The notes under the pieces were generated by a model. The model did not search any database. It worked only from the letters and a program-made list of their open reading frames with translations, and had not been told where the DNA came from. A DNA stretch of 64,000 bases from Parapristionchus giblindavisi (Eukaryota > Nematoda > Chromadorea > Rhabditida > Diplogasteridae). This document shows positions 35,342 through 45,697 of the stretch, one piece after another. The stretch is from the NCBI GenBank assembly GCA_943737045.1, contig CALSFV010000225.1:186001-250000 (forward strand), in the 5' to 3' direction. The translations under genes and the position numbers were made by a program. Position 1 is the first letter of the stretch; every line of letters begins with the position of its first letter.

Positions 35342-38093
35342 CAGGGTGCGCCAAAATTACCCGGACTGATTCCACCATTGCGATTCCCAGGCCCCCAATG
35401 CAAATGCGCAACCCCTATTGCAGCATCATGACGAGTGATCATTGGCCACTCCCTATTCAAGGTTTCAAGTCAGTTAGTCAAGTCTTCTAGTAATGGGGAA
35501 GTCAAGTCGACTGCGACCCCTCATTCTCAAGTGTACAAGGTAGATTGTCATAGTTCATCAGCTCGGCTTTCACGAGTCGGCTGTATCCGATACCGGTATC
35601 GTGTACCAAGATCTTGGTACTGACAAGGAACGTCCGGGCAGATGTAGACCGATTTCAGTTTCCACCGCTACGAACCGAGATCCCATCCGAAAGATGGTGT
35701 TTCGAAACCACAAGTTTACGATCTGGAGACTCGATATCTCGAACACTTCCATTCTTCGTCTCCTCAGGTCTCAGCTGACTTTTCTCCCTTACAAGTACAG
35801 TAAACTGTTAGAACCGAATGGGCGACAGATCAAGCTCCGCTGAGAACGGTGACCTCAACTTTTTATGCGTTGTGCCAGGTCCGCGCACTTCAGCACGATG
35901 TTCAGCGAAGATAATATCACGCATGTCACCTAAGGATTGACCAAAATCGTCTGCTTTACTACACATTTTTGAGTTGACCCCCTCTTTTCTCCACGGTTTT
36001 CGATGGTCCTTGGGTAGGACATCCCTGAACCAGAGTAGCAAGGTAGGTAGATCAAGCATCTCTCCAGGAGCTCACGTCAAAGTTCGTCGTTGAGGCCCCT
36101 TCCGATGCGAGTTTCACGGCTCACAGGAGAGCTAGGAAAAAGTGATCAACAGATGAAATGTGTAATTTCTCGAGTACTTTTAGATAAAAATGTGAAAATC
36201 CAACTTTTTGATTTTGTGTTCCATAAGGAATTGATTTTGTTCCACAGTTCCGGGACCTATTTTGTTTTGGGCGCAATCGATAGAGCTCGTCAATAGCTTT
36301 CATTTAAGCCCTTGGGAGCCGATTTAAGTTGGCATTTGGCTGAATGACGGCCAAAAACTGCATTTGAATGCTGGTAGATCACTAATAGACGCCGCGCGTT
36401 GCTTTGATCTACTCGCCATTGTGGGCTAATTGACGGGATTGTCCTGTCATATACTGAAGAATGTGCTGACGATCAATCTGACGTCGAGTCCCTCACCCAA
36501 GTACGTTTTATTCTCGCTGCAACCAAATCAGCGAAATTAGCCCATTCCGATGGTTTTTGGTACGGAATGACCGATGAATGCTGTAGATAGGAGAGAATGA
36601 TCCAGTTCCGCCCAGTGGATGGGCAGATGGCTACGTCGATTCAATCCAGCGAGAACTCTCTCGGCAATTCTTCGAGAAACATAAATCACTTGGCCAGAGA
36701 TGCTCTAAATGGAATTTTTTCTCCTATTTACAGTATTCAACGGTCAATCCGTACCAGGAACCATCGGAATGGACTAATTTCGCTAATTTGGCTGCAGCGA
36801 GAACAAAATGTACTTGGGTGAGCTACTCGACGTCAGATTGATCGTCAGCGCATTCTCCAGTATATTACAGGACAATCCTGTCAATTAGCCGACAATGGCG
36901 AGTAGATCAAAGCAACGCGCGTCTTTTATTAGTGATCTACCAGCATTCAAATGCAGTTTTTTGGCCGTCATTCGGCCAAATGCCAACTTAAATCGGCTCC
37001 CAAGGGCTTAAATGAAAGCTATTGACGAGCTCTATCGATTGCGCCCAAAACAAAATAGGTCCCGGAACTGTGGAACAAAATCAATTCCTTATGGAACACA
37101 AAATCAAAAAGTTGGATTTTCACATTTTTAGCTAAAAGTACTCGAGAAATTACACATTTCATCTGTTGATCACTTTTTCCTAGCTCTCCTGTGAGCCGTG
37201 AAACTCGCATCGGAAGGGGCCTCAACGACGAACTTTGACGTGAGCTCCTGGAGAGATGCTTGATCTACCTACCTTGCTACTCTGGTTCAGGGATGTCCTA
37301 CCCAAGGACCATCGAAAACCGTGGAGAAAAGAGGGGGTCAACTCAAAAATGTGTAGTGGAATCAGTCAATCCTTAGCTGACATGCGTGATATCTCACCTT
37401 CACAGACAACCTGAATATCGAGAACAACAGAATCATTGCCTCTGATCTTAAAGAATCCTACAAGACGGCTGGGGTCATGGGTCGTATCAGTCTTCCACAA
37501 TACCCCAAGGTTTTAGCTGCTGTTTGCCCAACTGGAAAGTCCACTCTTGTTTTGCCACTTCATGCGTCTAGATCAATAAGACATATTATACCAAGCACAT
37601 CATCGAAGACGCGCTTCTACTCCGATACCATACCCACTTCGGTCAGGACCACTAGACGTTTCGGCAAGATTCTGTCGTCAATGACATGACAAAGTTGACC
37701 CAGTCGTGGTTTTTCACCCATGATCTCGACAAAATCCATCACACTGAATTACTTCCGAACTCCCCCAATCTCAACCTCCTCGACTGCAGTGCTTGGAGGT
37801 GTTGTAGGCCAAGATGTCCTCTACCAAGCACCAGACCCTCGCCTCCCTCAGTGCTCCCCTTCTCAAGGCATGGGACGAACTCGATGACAACTACTTGCGG
37901 GAATTGGCAGTCGCATATGAGAAGAGACTCAAGGCTTGTGTCAGAGCTAAACGTGACCACAGCGAGATTCGTTAATACACTACTGCTGCCCTTATTCTTG
38001 ATAAGCTTTACCATGAACCATATCACTCAAGTCACATTCCCGAGGGGAGAATCATATGGAGACAACAAGTCCGGGTAATTATGGCGCACCCTG
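35342..38093 (+). mobile_element. Decayed mariner-like transposon, split by palindrome
   Basis: Ends CAGGGTGCGCCAAAATTACC / GGTAATTATGGCGCACCCTG lie between TA (35340-35341, 38094-38095). The left part reads like a mariner N-terminal HTH region (STATNRDPIRKMVFRN, then LPYKYSK). The right part has an FTD segment (~37402), ENNRIIASDLKES, TAGVMGRISLPQ, AAVCPTGKS, a degenerate catalytic SPNLNLLDCSAW (~37764) and the typical C-terminus WDELDDNYLREL ... KRLKACVRAK before TAA (~37973). Frameshifts and substitutions abolish function. Without the ~1.5-kb nested palindrome its length is about 1.26 kb, normal for mariner. Confidence 0.85.
35912..37405. mobile_element. ~1.5-kb palindromic element inside the mariner
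   Basis: Left arm ATATCACGCATGTCACC ... right arm complement AGCTGACATGCGTGATAT. Identity is high over long stretches (GATCAAGCATCTCTCCAGGA, ATGCGAGTTTCACGGCTCAC) up to a centre near 36660. The mirrored 68- and 60-aa ORFs arise from the palindrome. The exact ends and TSD are not resolved. Confidence 0.7.
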
Positions 38094-39065
38094 TAGATGT
38101 ACAAGTATAGGTTTGCATGAACTTTAAATAAAAAAATTGAATGATATAATAGATTATCTAATAATGTGCCCGATGGCGTTTTAGCCGCTAGGTCTAGACA
38201 CATAAAGCGGTGGGGTGTGGTCATTGCATAGTCCTGGTGATTACATGTTCCCCCAGTCCATAATAGAGTCGCTAAGCCATTGTTGGGATAATGAAATCAA
38301 AATCAATCAAATAAAATCATTTATTTTCCTGTATAAGAAAGGTATTGTGTTCGGTTCTTCTTATTGTAAATAACTACCCAATCATGATACCTGCCTACCC
38401 TACAGTGATCCTCGTGCAAATGGTGAAGATGCGTCTGTCGGTCTGATGGATGTCCCGCTTGGATGCTGTCTCAAGATATACGATAGCGATGTATTGATTG
38501 ATTGATTACTTTTTTATTTTCGTGTTATATAAAATGATCATCCCCATGTAACGTTGCTTTTACGTTAGTATAGGTTTCGCCAAAAATTACCCGGACTGAT
38601 GTTTTCATAGGATTTTTGAATGAAAAAAATTCCTATATATTCCCCCCCCCTATATTCTCAACAGTAGCACAATAGCGAATCTCGATGTGGGCTCATTTCG
38701 CTCTGACAATGAAACAAGCCTACTCTCTCTCTTCTCTTCTTATACTGCCAGTTCCCGCAGGAACTTTTCATAGAGTTCGTCCCATCCCTTACCTTGAGGC
38801 AGTCTGGTGTTTGATTGTGTGAATTATGAAATCAGTTCGGGGTAATTTTTAATGTACTGTTGAATACATTAGATATATGCACATTATCCATCGATTATTG
38901 AATTATTTATTATTCTATCGATTGAAAATCGATTTTTGCGGAATAATTATTGATTGATTTCAGATAGTAGAACGTCTCCTCCAATCCTCCCACACTCTTC
39001 CTCCGGCGTGTCGTTCAGTCGGCCAATTCTACGTTGGATTCCTCAAACTCAGTGATAACATCTAA

Positions 39066-40301
39066 TCAATCGATTTATTGATTGATTCATAGATCAATCG
39101 ATTGATTAGATGTTTTCACTGAGTCAAGATCTCCTGTTACGATGATGACTACCGTAATCTTCGCGTGTGTTATCGATCGGTGCATTTTTCTGTACACACT
39201 CAGATTTTTAAAAATCAATATATTCTCCTATCTTTCTGTAAGCAACACCCACGCACATATTTGTACCAATTATCACCAATTCGCACACATTTCTGAAGTT
39301 GTTTTTTCGAGTTATTGATTGATTTATCGAGTTATTGATTGATCCTAAAAGTTATTGTAATATATATACCTGTTATCGTAGAGTAGATTTCTCTTCTTTT
39401 TTTCTATGGTATATCAACTACCGTATACCTGGTTTAGCTACCGTATACCTGGTTTAATCCCCCTCTTTGTTGTTTCGTCTTCTTCTTAACAAGTACATAT
39501 AATCCATACGGGACTCCTCTTCATCCCTTTCTCCGTTTTCTCTCCGATTATCTTGTATATGATTACATGTTATTGCACAGTTCCCTTTTTCGTCCTTATT
39601 TTATGCTCAAAAGTCGCGAAAAGAAAAGAAAAGTGGAGAAAACTCTCCTCGTTTTGCACACTCTCTTCTTTTCGTGGCTTTTCAACATCATACAGTTTTT
39701 TTTCTTTCGTTTGGTTGTCGTGCCTGACTAATAAAGGAAGTAATTTAAGATCAGAACAGTATTATCAAACGAATAATATGATGGGAATATCGATTGCAAT
39801 TCCAATAATTACAAAATTACAAACGAGCAACGCAACGCGCAATTAGTCCTTTGAACTTTACCAGGGAGATTTGTGTTTCACTGATGTGATGAGAGTGCCA
39901 TACGGGGGGTTTAATGTGATTCACCATTGTTTTCTGGATGTAATAATAATCATTTACTCAAGACACCAGAGTAGCGGTAACAGGGAGGATTGAGGTTTCA
40001 TTGATGTGATTAGATGGTCAAGCAGGGTGGTTGGTTGTTAATATTTCGGTATCGTGTATTTCACTATATCCACTAGCTATTAATCTGATGTATTCGGGAG
40101 TCGTGATTAGATTAGATTTTAGATTTTTTCTGTTTATTTAATTGATGCAAGGTTGGCGGTAACTGAAATGATCTTTGATCTTTAACTAACATGGTCGATC
40201 TATCGTCCCTGGCTAGGCGGATTGATGTTTCATGTTGAGGGGAAAAGATGTTGTTCCTTTAACTAACATCGTCAGTCTATCATCTATAGCTAGGTGGATT
40301 G
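39066..40301 (+). other. 3' flank of copy E and spacer to copy F
   Basis: Holds a small GATT/CAAT palindrome (39058-39125), TACCGTATACC runs, hairpin 39608-39690 (AAAAGTCGCGAAAAG ... TTTTCGTGGCTTTT), AATAAA at ~39730 after TGCCTGACT, then spacer repeat. AATAAA lies ~660 bases after the E12 stop, so this could be the real 3' UTR end. A partial duplicate of E0 lies at 40217-40250. Confidence 0.5.
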
Positions 40302-40468
40302 ATGTTTCATGTTGAGGGGAAAAGATGGCTCGTTGCTATCTTTGTTAGTATATAACTCTTAAAGAACTAAAGCCCCGTTCCGAGTACGCTTCACTCTTCG
40401 TCGACTGTCCTCCACACGAGAACAAGGGTAAATATTGATTGTCGATTGATTGTATTGATTAGCTCACG

Positions 40469-40640
40469 CAACTCGAATTGAATGTAATTAGAAACTACGA
40501 ATCTAATTACGAGATTTTTGAGTCTAATTTGGAGCTTTTGAATCTAATTAGCCACTTTTTTAATTGAATTATCTGATTTTCGAATCTAATCCGGTCACAT
40601 CAAGAGCTAATCGCGCTAGAATTACATTCAAAACGAGTTG
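40469..40640. mobile_element. CAACTCG-ended MITE, intact copy
   Basis: CAACTCGAATTGAATGTAAT ... ATTACATTCAAAACGAGTTG, 172 bp, in intron 1 of copy F. Serves as empty-site reference for the nested insertion at 25132. Confidence 0.7.
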
Positions 40641-40931
40641 ACTGAGTGGTAGAGGTATTGTTTGGTAGTTGCAGTAACTGAATGGTTCTAATTTCCAGCT
40701 CGGACGTCGTTCGCGTGGGTGAGCATTGGGTGGTGCTTGAGGAGACGACCGATGGAAATGATGCTGTACACTCATCCAGGTATACTGTAGATGGATATTG
40801 ATTTATTGATTGATTGATCTTCTAATCGCTGTCGTCTGCATCAGGATAATAGTTGTATACATACAGTAGATATTGATAGATTGATTTGCTATAATGTATA
40901 CAATCGTTGTTGCTTCAAATGTTGCCATCTT

Positions 40932-41002
40932 TTGGATTAAGCAAGTAAGTAAGTAAGTAAATAAATAAATAAGTAAATAAATACATAAACAAATAAATAA
41001 AT
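40932..41002. repeat. (TAAG/TAAA)n tetranucleotide tract before E3 of copy F
   Basis: AAGTAAGTAAGTAAGTAAAT followed by AAATAAATA words, ending at the ATTCAG acceptor of E3. Confidence 0.9.
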
Positions 41003-41460
41003 ATTCAGAGCTCGCATCGATGATCTCTCATTGACCCCTGATTCCGTCTGTGCTCCCACTTGGACTGACAACCATCGTCTCTTCATGTGCAAGGTGCATG
41101 CCGATGCCACGCTCCCACTTGGTGAGCTTTGATCTTTGATCTTTAAACTTTTATCTTTGGCTTTTAATCTTTGAAATTTGATCTTTGATCTTTATTCTTT
41201 CCAATAGCGTATGCGCCAGGTAATGATGTAGCAATGAATTATTGTGAGTTGGTTGAGTGAATGTGAAAGGCAAATATATGTAATACAGCATAAAGATGTC
41301 TTAACAAGTAAAAGACGAATAGAAAAGTAAATGTACAAGGAGGATTCAACAAGGTTTATTTGGTGTGTATTGTAGTGCAGATTCGATCGTTTTCTTGAAT
41401 GAAGAAACATATCTCTCAGAGACGGAAGAATAAGAAATTGCAAGCACTGACTTACTCTTC

Positions 41461-41611
41461 TGTGGCCGTATGCATGAACAACGGAAAACCGTTTGCCGGC
41501 AAACGTGACGTCACAAGCGTAGGGGGAGAATCTCTGGCAAACGCCTCCGCCTACGGTTGTGACGTCACGTTTGCCGGCAAACGATTTTCCGTTGTTCATG
41601 CATACGGCCAC
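41461..41611. mobile_element. Short palindromic MITE with TGACGTCA sites
   Basis: GTGGCCGTATGCATGAACAA and its complement TTGTTCATGCATACGGCCAC bound a 151-bp near-perfect palindrome. Each arm has CGTTTGCCGGCAAACG and one TGACGTCA octamer. It sits in intron 3 of copy F; no clear TSD is seen. Confidence 0.75.
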
Positions 41612-42339
41612 TGGTGCTGGGAAATTATTGTATTGTATTGCAGTACCGAAGACCTTCCATCGTCAGGCTCGTGATGTGTGTTCATCCACGGATTTGGAAG
41701 AGTTCATCGAGTCGTCCAAAGGGAGGAGAACTCCATCTAGAGTGCAATGCATGCACCGCCAAGATTGTCGAGAAGAAGGCGGGGCGAGAGGAGTGATCTT
41801 TGATCCTTGAACTTTGATCTAGAGCTAAGTTATGATTGGCGAGAAGAAGGTGGGGTGAGAAGAGTGATCTTTGAACTTTGATTTTTGATCTAGCGTAAGC
41901 TTACGATTGGCCTGATCGAATGATTCATTGCTGAGATGGCATTCGTTATTCTTATTCTCATTATTATGATTATTATATTTTATTATTATGATTATTATTA
42001 TGATTCTGATTATTATGAGATGATCTTTGATCAATGAACTCTGTGTCATGATTACGGTATCCATTGATCTATCTATCGTATCTCTGTTCCATTTCAGTGA
42101 TTGCACCATAGGATGTCTTCCGTCGGACGATTTCCTCGAGACATCTCCCGGTGGAGACTTTTACTGCAGAGATACGTGTGGAGCGGCATGTGATCCATTT
42201 AGGTGAGTCGTATCCTTAATTTACATTTTACATTTAAATGTTTTTTAAAACTTTATCAGCTGGTTTGGTAGTGTTACCGTGAGGCTGGGTTACCGTGAGA
42301 TTTCCGAATTTTTTTCCTGTTTTTGGCCTAGAGCTATTA

Positions 42340-43584
42340 GGTTGTGCCATAAGTCTTTGATAGTGCTGTGTTTGCACTTTTATTTCTCGGTTCATTTTGA
42401 ACGGAGCTCACTGCGCTGGTGCATATCAGTAACTAGTGTCCCCCTCTACATAACCCACGGAACCATCGATTCAGACTTCCCTCTAAATATGAGTATACCT
42501 CGCACGTTTGTCCAAAATAAAAATCTATATCTGAAGTCCAATTTGTTCCCGGCTCGCTCTCGCTTGAATTTTACAAGAATCAATCAACAACTAGGCTATG
42601 TGTATCCCACATATGTGCCCTCCAACCATACACTGGCCAATTGCTTACGTAAATTTAAAATCAGAAATTATATCATAGAATAGAGGAATGGTCATTTCGG
42701 AATTTTGGGTTGTGCAAAACGTCTTAAAGGAGAGCAAGCCATTTGATACCACCCGTTAAATGTTTGCCACACTTGGCTCATCCACGCCCACTATTTCGCT
42801 AGAATTAAGGAATCTAGAAAAAGTCAATAAGATGTTTAGACGATTAGTGGTCATTTGGCCGGAATTTGAATAAAATCGCGGATTTTGACCGCTATCTCTT
42901 TTATTTTTCTAAAAAGAACAAGCTCCTGAGTTGGCAATCTGTTCGCTTAATTGAAGAGATGGATCATTCGCAATAACAGTGCGCATTATAGCCAGTGAGA
43001 TTAGAAAGGAGAGAAACCAGAACCGATCATTAAACCTGAAAACATCAGGAAATTTAGATACCATAGGTTAAACGAAGTGTGAAATTGGCCAATGTATTAC
43101 ATTCGTGTAGTTGAGTTCACTGATATAATCGGGGATCTCCATTGTAAATAACTACAAGATTTGAAGCCATAGCTCATATCGCCGCGTCCACAGCGGTGTC
43201 AAATGTTTCTTCGACACGGCTCCGCTCGAACTGTCTAACTAAGACACGCGATACTAAGACAGCGAAATTTTTCTAGCGTATACTACCTATGCCTCCGTAC
43301 TCTCTGGACCTTCCTCTCTCTGGATGCTACTTTAGTTAAGTCGTCCAACATGCTTTAGTAAGCGAAAAGCTTAAGAACAAAGAAGATGTCGAAACGTGGG
43401 TGGCCTCACAGTTTGCACAATAACCCAGGTCCTTCTAAAAGTAGTGAGCCCATTGTGTGGCTGGAATATAGCAAAGAGCCAACCACCATAACAGCGAATA
43501 AATTCCTATTCAATGTCGTCGTTAAACTAAGATAATTCAATTTGAAGTTGTACCGCCAAATTCAAAAAGACTTATGGCACAACC
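42340..43584 (+). mobile_element. Decayed mariner element in copy F intron 5
   Basis: Ends GGTTGTGCCATAAGTCTTTG / AAAGACTTATGGCACAACC lie between TA (42338-42339, 43585-43586); intron 5 of copy C (~22630-22650, inverted) is the empty site. Near the 3' end the plus strand reads PPYSLDLPLSGC, corresponding to the catalytic YSPDLAPSDY motif, then LKNKEDVETWVASQFAQ as in mariner C-termini. The 134-aa ORF at 42279 is not the transposase frame. 1245 bp, nearly full length, multiply broken. Confidence 0.85.
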
Positions 43585-43745
43585 TAATATTTTGCAAATA
43601 CACAGTGGAACCTTTGCCTGCGATTAAAAAGAGAGAAGTCCCGTTATTGCTCTCCTGTGCTTTCGATCACGAAGACCGGAGATTTCATTAAGCTTATTAA
43701 GTTTTTTATTCATACTGTCTAATTTAATTGGCTAATCGCAATGAC

Positions 43746-43967
43746 CATACATGGCGCCGGCATGGGGGTGCCCACTGTAAAATTAGAGCTTTTCGAAATT
43801 TTGATGAATGCCCCTTCTAAAAATGACGTGTAGGTGAACTTTTGCCGAAATTTTTTAAAAGAAAGTGAAATTAAAATTAAAAAATAACCATTAGCCCTGT
43901 AAAATTAACCATTTTTCGTTCGGATACCCCTTGTAGAATCGAGCTCCAGGTACCCCGCCCATGTATG
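43746..43967. mobile_element. hAT-like MITE, TSD GCAATGAC
   Basis: CATACATGGCG ... CGCCCATGTATG ends with GCAATGAC at 43738-43745 and 43968-43975. Copy C (inverted, ~22475-22500) has the unoccupied GCAATGAC. 222 bp. Confidence 0.8.
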
Positions 43968-44771
43968 GCAATGACGTTCTCATTGTTGGTCCACCTGTCA
44001 AAACTAGTCGCATCCGTGTTTCATCTTGTGCACTTGTATCTCAATTGGGCCTGACAATTCAATAAGTATTTGCATCATATATTTGGTAGCTCTTATTAAT
44101 TTTAGCTATACATTTTCAATGTATGATTTTAAGAGCACAGGACGAAAGGTATGTTACAAAGTACCAAGCCCGACCGGATTTTGCGCCAAAATTTCACAAA
44201 AATCTAACCGGATTTTGAGCCTAACACCTCGTCTTCATTTTATTTTTTGCTGTCGTCTGGTTTTTGATCTTTGATCTTTGATCGTTACTCTCTTATTTCA
44301 GTCATTCTCGCCACGGTAACGTCGATGTGGTGGGAACGAAGGAACGTCACGAATCATGGACGCCCACTCCCACCCATGCACTCATGTCCAATTCCACCGT
44401 GATTGTACATAAGGATGTAAGGAGTGATCTTTGATCTTTGGTCTTTGATCTTTATGGTTTCAACAATCATTCTTCAATGATCTTTGATCTTTGATCCATT
44501 TACAGACCATCGAGACAGACGCGGTTATCATCGAGGACAAAGTGGCGCGTTGTGCAGCGTGCAATCAGCCATTGGGATCACTCGTGAAGAATTGGATCAT
44601 TTGATCTTTGATCTTTAGGCCTATAAGAGGAAAAGACTCACTCATCTTTCAGTCATAGACAACACTTTTGATCTTTGATCTTTCCTTATCAGATCACTCA
44701 TCATTCGTCGCTCTCCACGATGCCGTCACCACACTGCGCACGAATCAACCTAAACCCTATCTGGAAACGAG

Positions 44772-45009
44772 GTAATCAATATAATCAATATCAATATCAA
44801 TATAAATTTGTCCTCGGGCCAATCAATATTCCCCTTATCCTTGGGGCAATCAATATTCTCCTTGTCCTTGGAGTAATCAATATTCCTCCACTCACTGGTC
44901 TCTCCTTATTGCCTGGTGAATTCATGTGCATAAAATTTCATATTAGCCTTATTTTTGATCGTCCTTTCAATAAATTTGTCATATATCATATCGACACAGT
45001 CCTCTATTT
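44772..45009. repeat. Left arm of F/G palindrome, intron 8
   Basis: The (AATCAATATC)-rich segment and TATTGCCTGGTGAATTCATG, TTGATCGTCCTTTCAATAAA match 45485-45697 inverted almost without change, so F and G are arms of one large palindrome. Confidence 0.85.
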
Positions 45010-45490
45010 GATTTAGTTTGTATTCATTAGTCTTTCTTGTATGTCTTCGTATTATTTCATCATAGTCGATTGAGTTATCTGGCTCGCATGTTCTACTATT
45101 GTTTTCTTCAGTTGTTAATTCTTTTTCAAGAAATTTTAAGTATAACTTTTTGCATGTGAATGCAAAATTACTTTTTGCTTTATCAACTTGTGTTATTATG
45201 AAATTCTTGTGTAGATCTTTTAGATTATACTTTGTTTTATTTTGTTCAGTTGTATATTTGTTTAGTAGCTTTACTTTTAGCTTATTTTCAAAAAGTGAAT
45301 GATACATTTGTTTAATGTTGCTTGCTTGTGAAGAGTTCAATTTCAGTTTTCGACATAATTTTGCTATTACATTGTAAATTGATTCTTTAATGTTTTCCTG
45401 AATTTCTTCAAGTGTGTTATTAGGCGATATCCGATAATTTGTTCCAAACTCGAACAGATTTTTTAGTTCATGGTTCGATATGATATATGA
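45010..45490 (-). mobile_element. Penelope-like reverse-transcriptase fragment at palindrome centre
   Basis: A minus-strand ORF of ~160 relevant codons includes LHKNFIITQVDKAKSNFAFT and CKKLYLKFLEKEL. This resembles the VDKA/N..AF.CK..Y segment preceding the RT core in Penelope-like elements. No palm motifs (YxDD) or GIY-YIG domain are present, so it is an N-terminal fragment. Codon use is AT-rich and the frame is open throughout. It forms the ~480-bp spacer between the inverted copies F and G. Family assignment is from memory of motifs and moderately uncertain. Confidence 0.45.
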
Positions 45491-45697
45491 CAAATTTATT
45501 GAAAGGACGATCAAAAATAAGGCTAATATGAAATTTCATGCACGTGAATTCACCAGGCAATAAGGAGAGACCAGTGAGTGGAGGAATATTGATTACTCCA
45601 AGGACAAGGAGAATATTGATTGCCCCAAGGATAAGGGGAATATTGATTGGTCCGAGGACAAATTTATATTGATATTGATATTGATTATATTGATTAC

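Larger units (their letters stand above)
40302..44771 (+). pseudogene. UBE3D-like: UBE3D-like gene copy F (E0-E8)
   Basis: E0 40302-40347 (MFHVEGKRWLVAIFV, the only copy with TGG rather than TGA/TAA here), E1 40365-40427, E2 40699-40779 (SDVVRVGEHWVVLEETTDG), E3 41009-41121, E4 41644-41783, E5 42098-42202, E6 44302-44416, E7 44506-44590, E8 44693-44771. E7 has the intact second CxxC (VARCAACNQPLGS). Lesions: only ~17 bases separate E0 and E1, E1 lost its end (AACAAGGGTAAAT), one extra G in E4 with a GC donor, and the E7 donor is altered. The copy ends at the palindrome centre, so E9-E12 are missing. Intron 5 contains a mariner and a hAT-like MITE. Confidence 0.8.

Noticed and set aside
37739..38026. 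95-aa minus-strand ORF
   Set aside because: Antisense shadow of the mariner transposase C-terminal region.
42279..42683. 134-aa ORF as a gene in intron 5 of copy F
   Set aside because: It starts in gene intron and runs across the mariner TIR into decayed transposon sequence; not the transposase frame.
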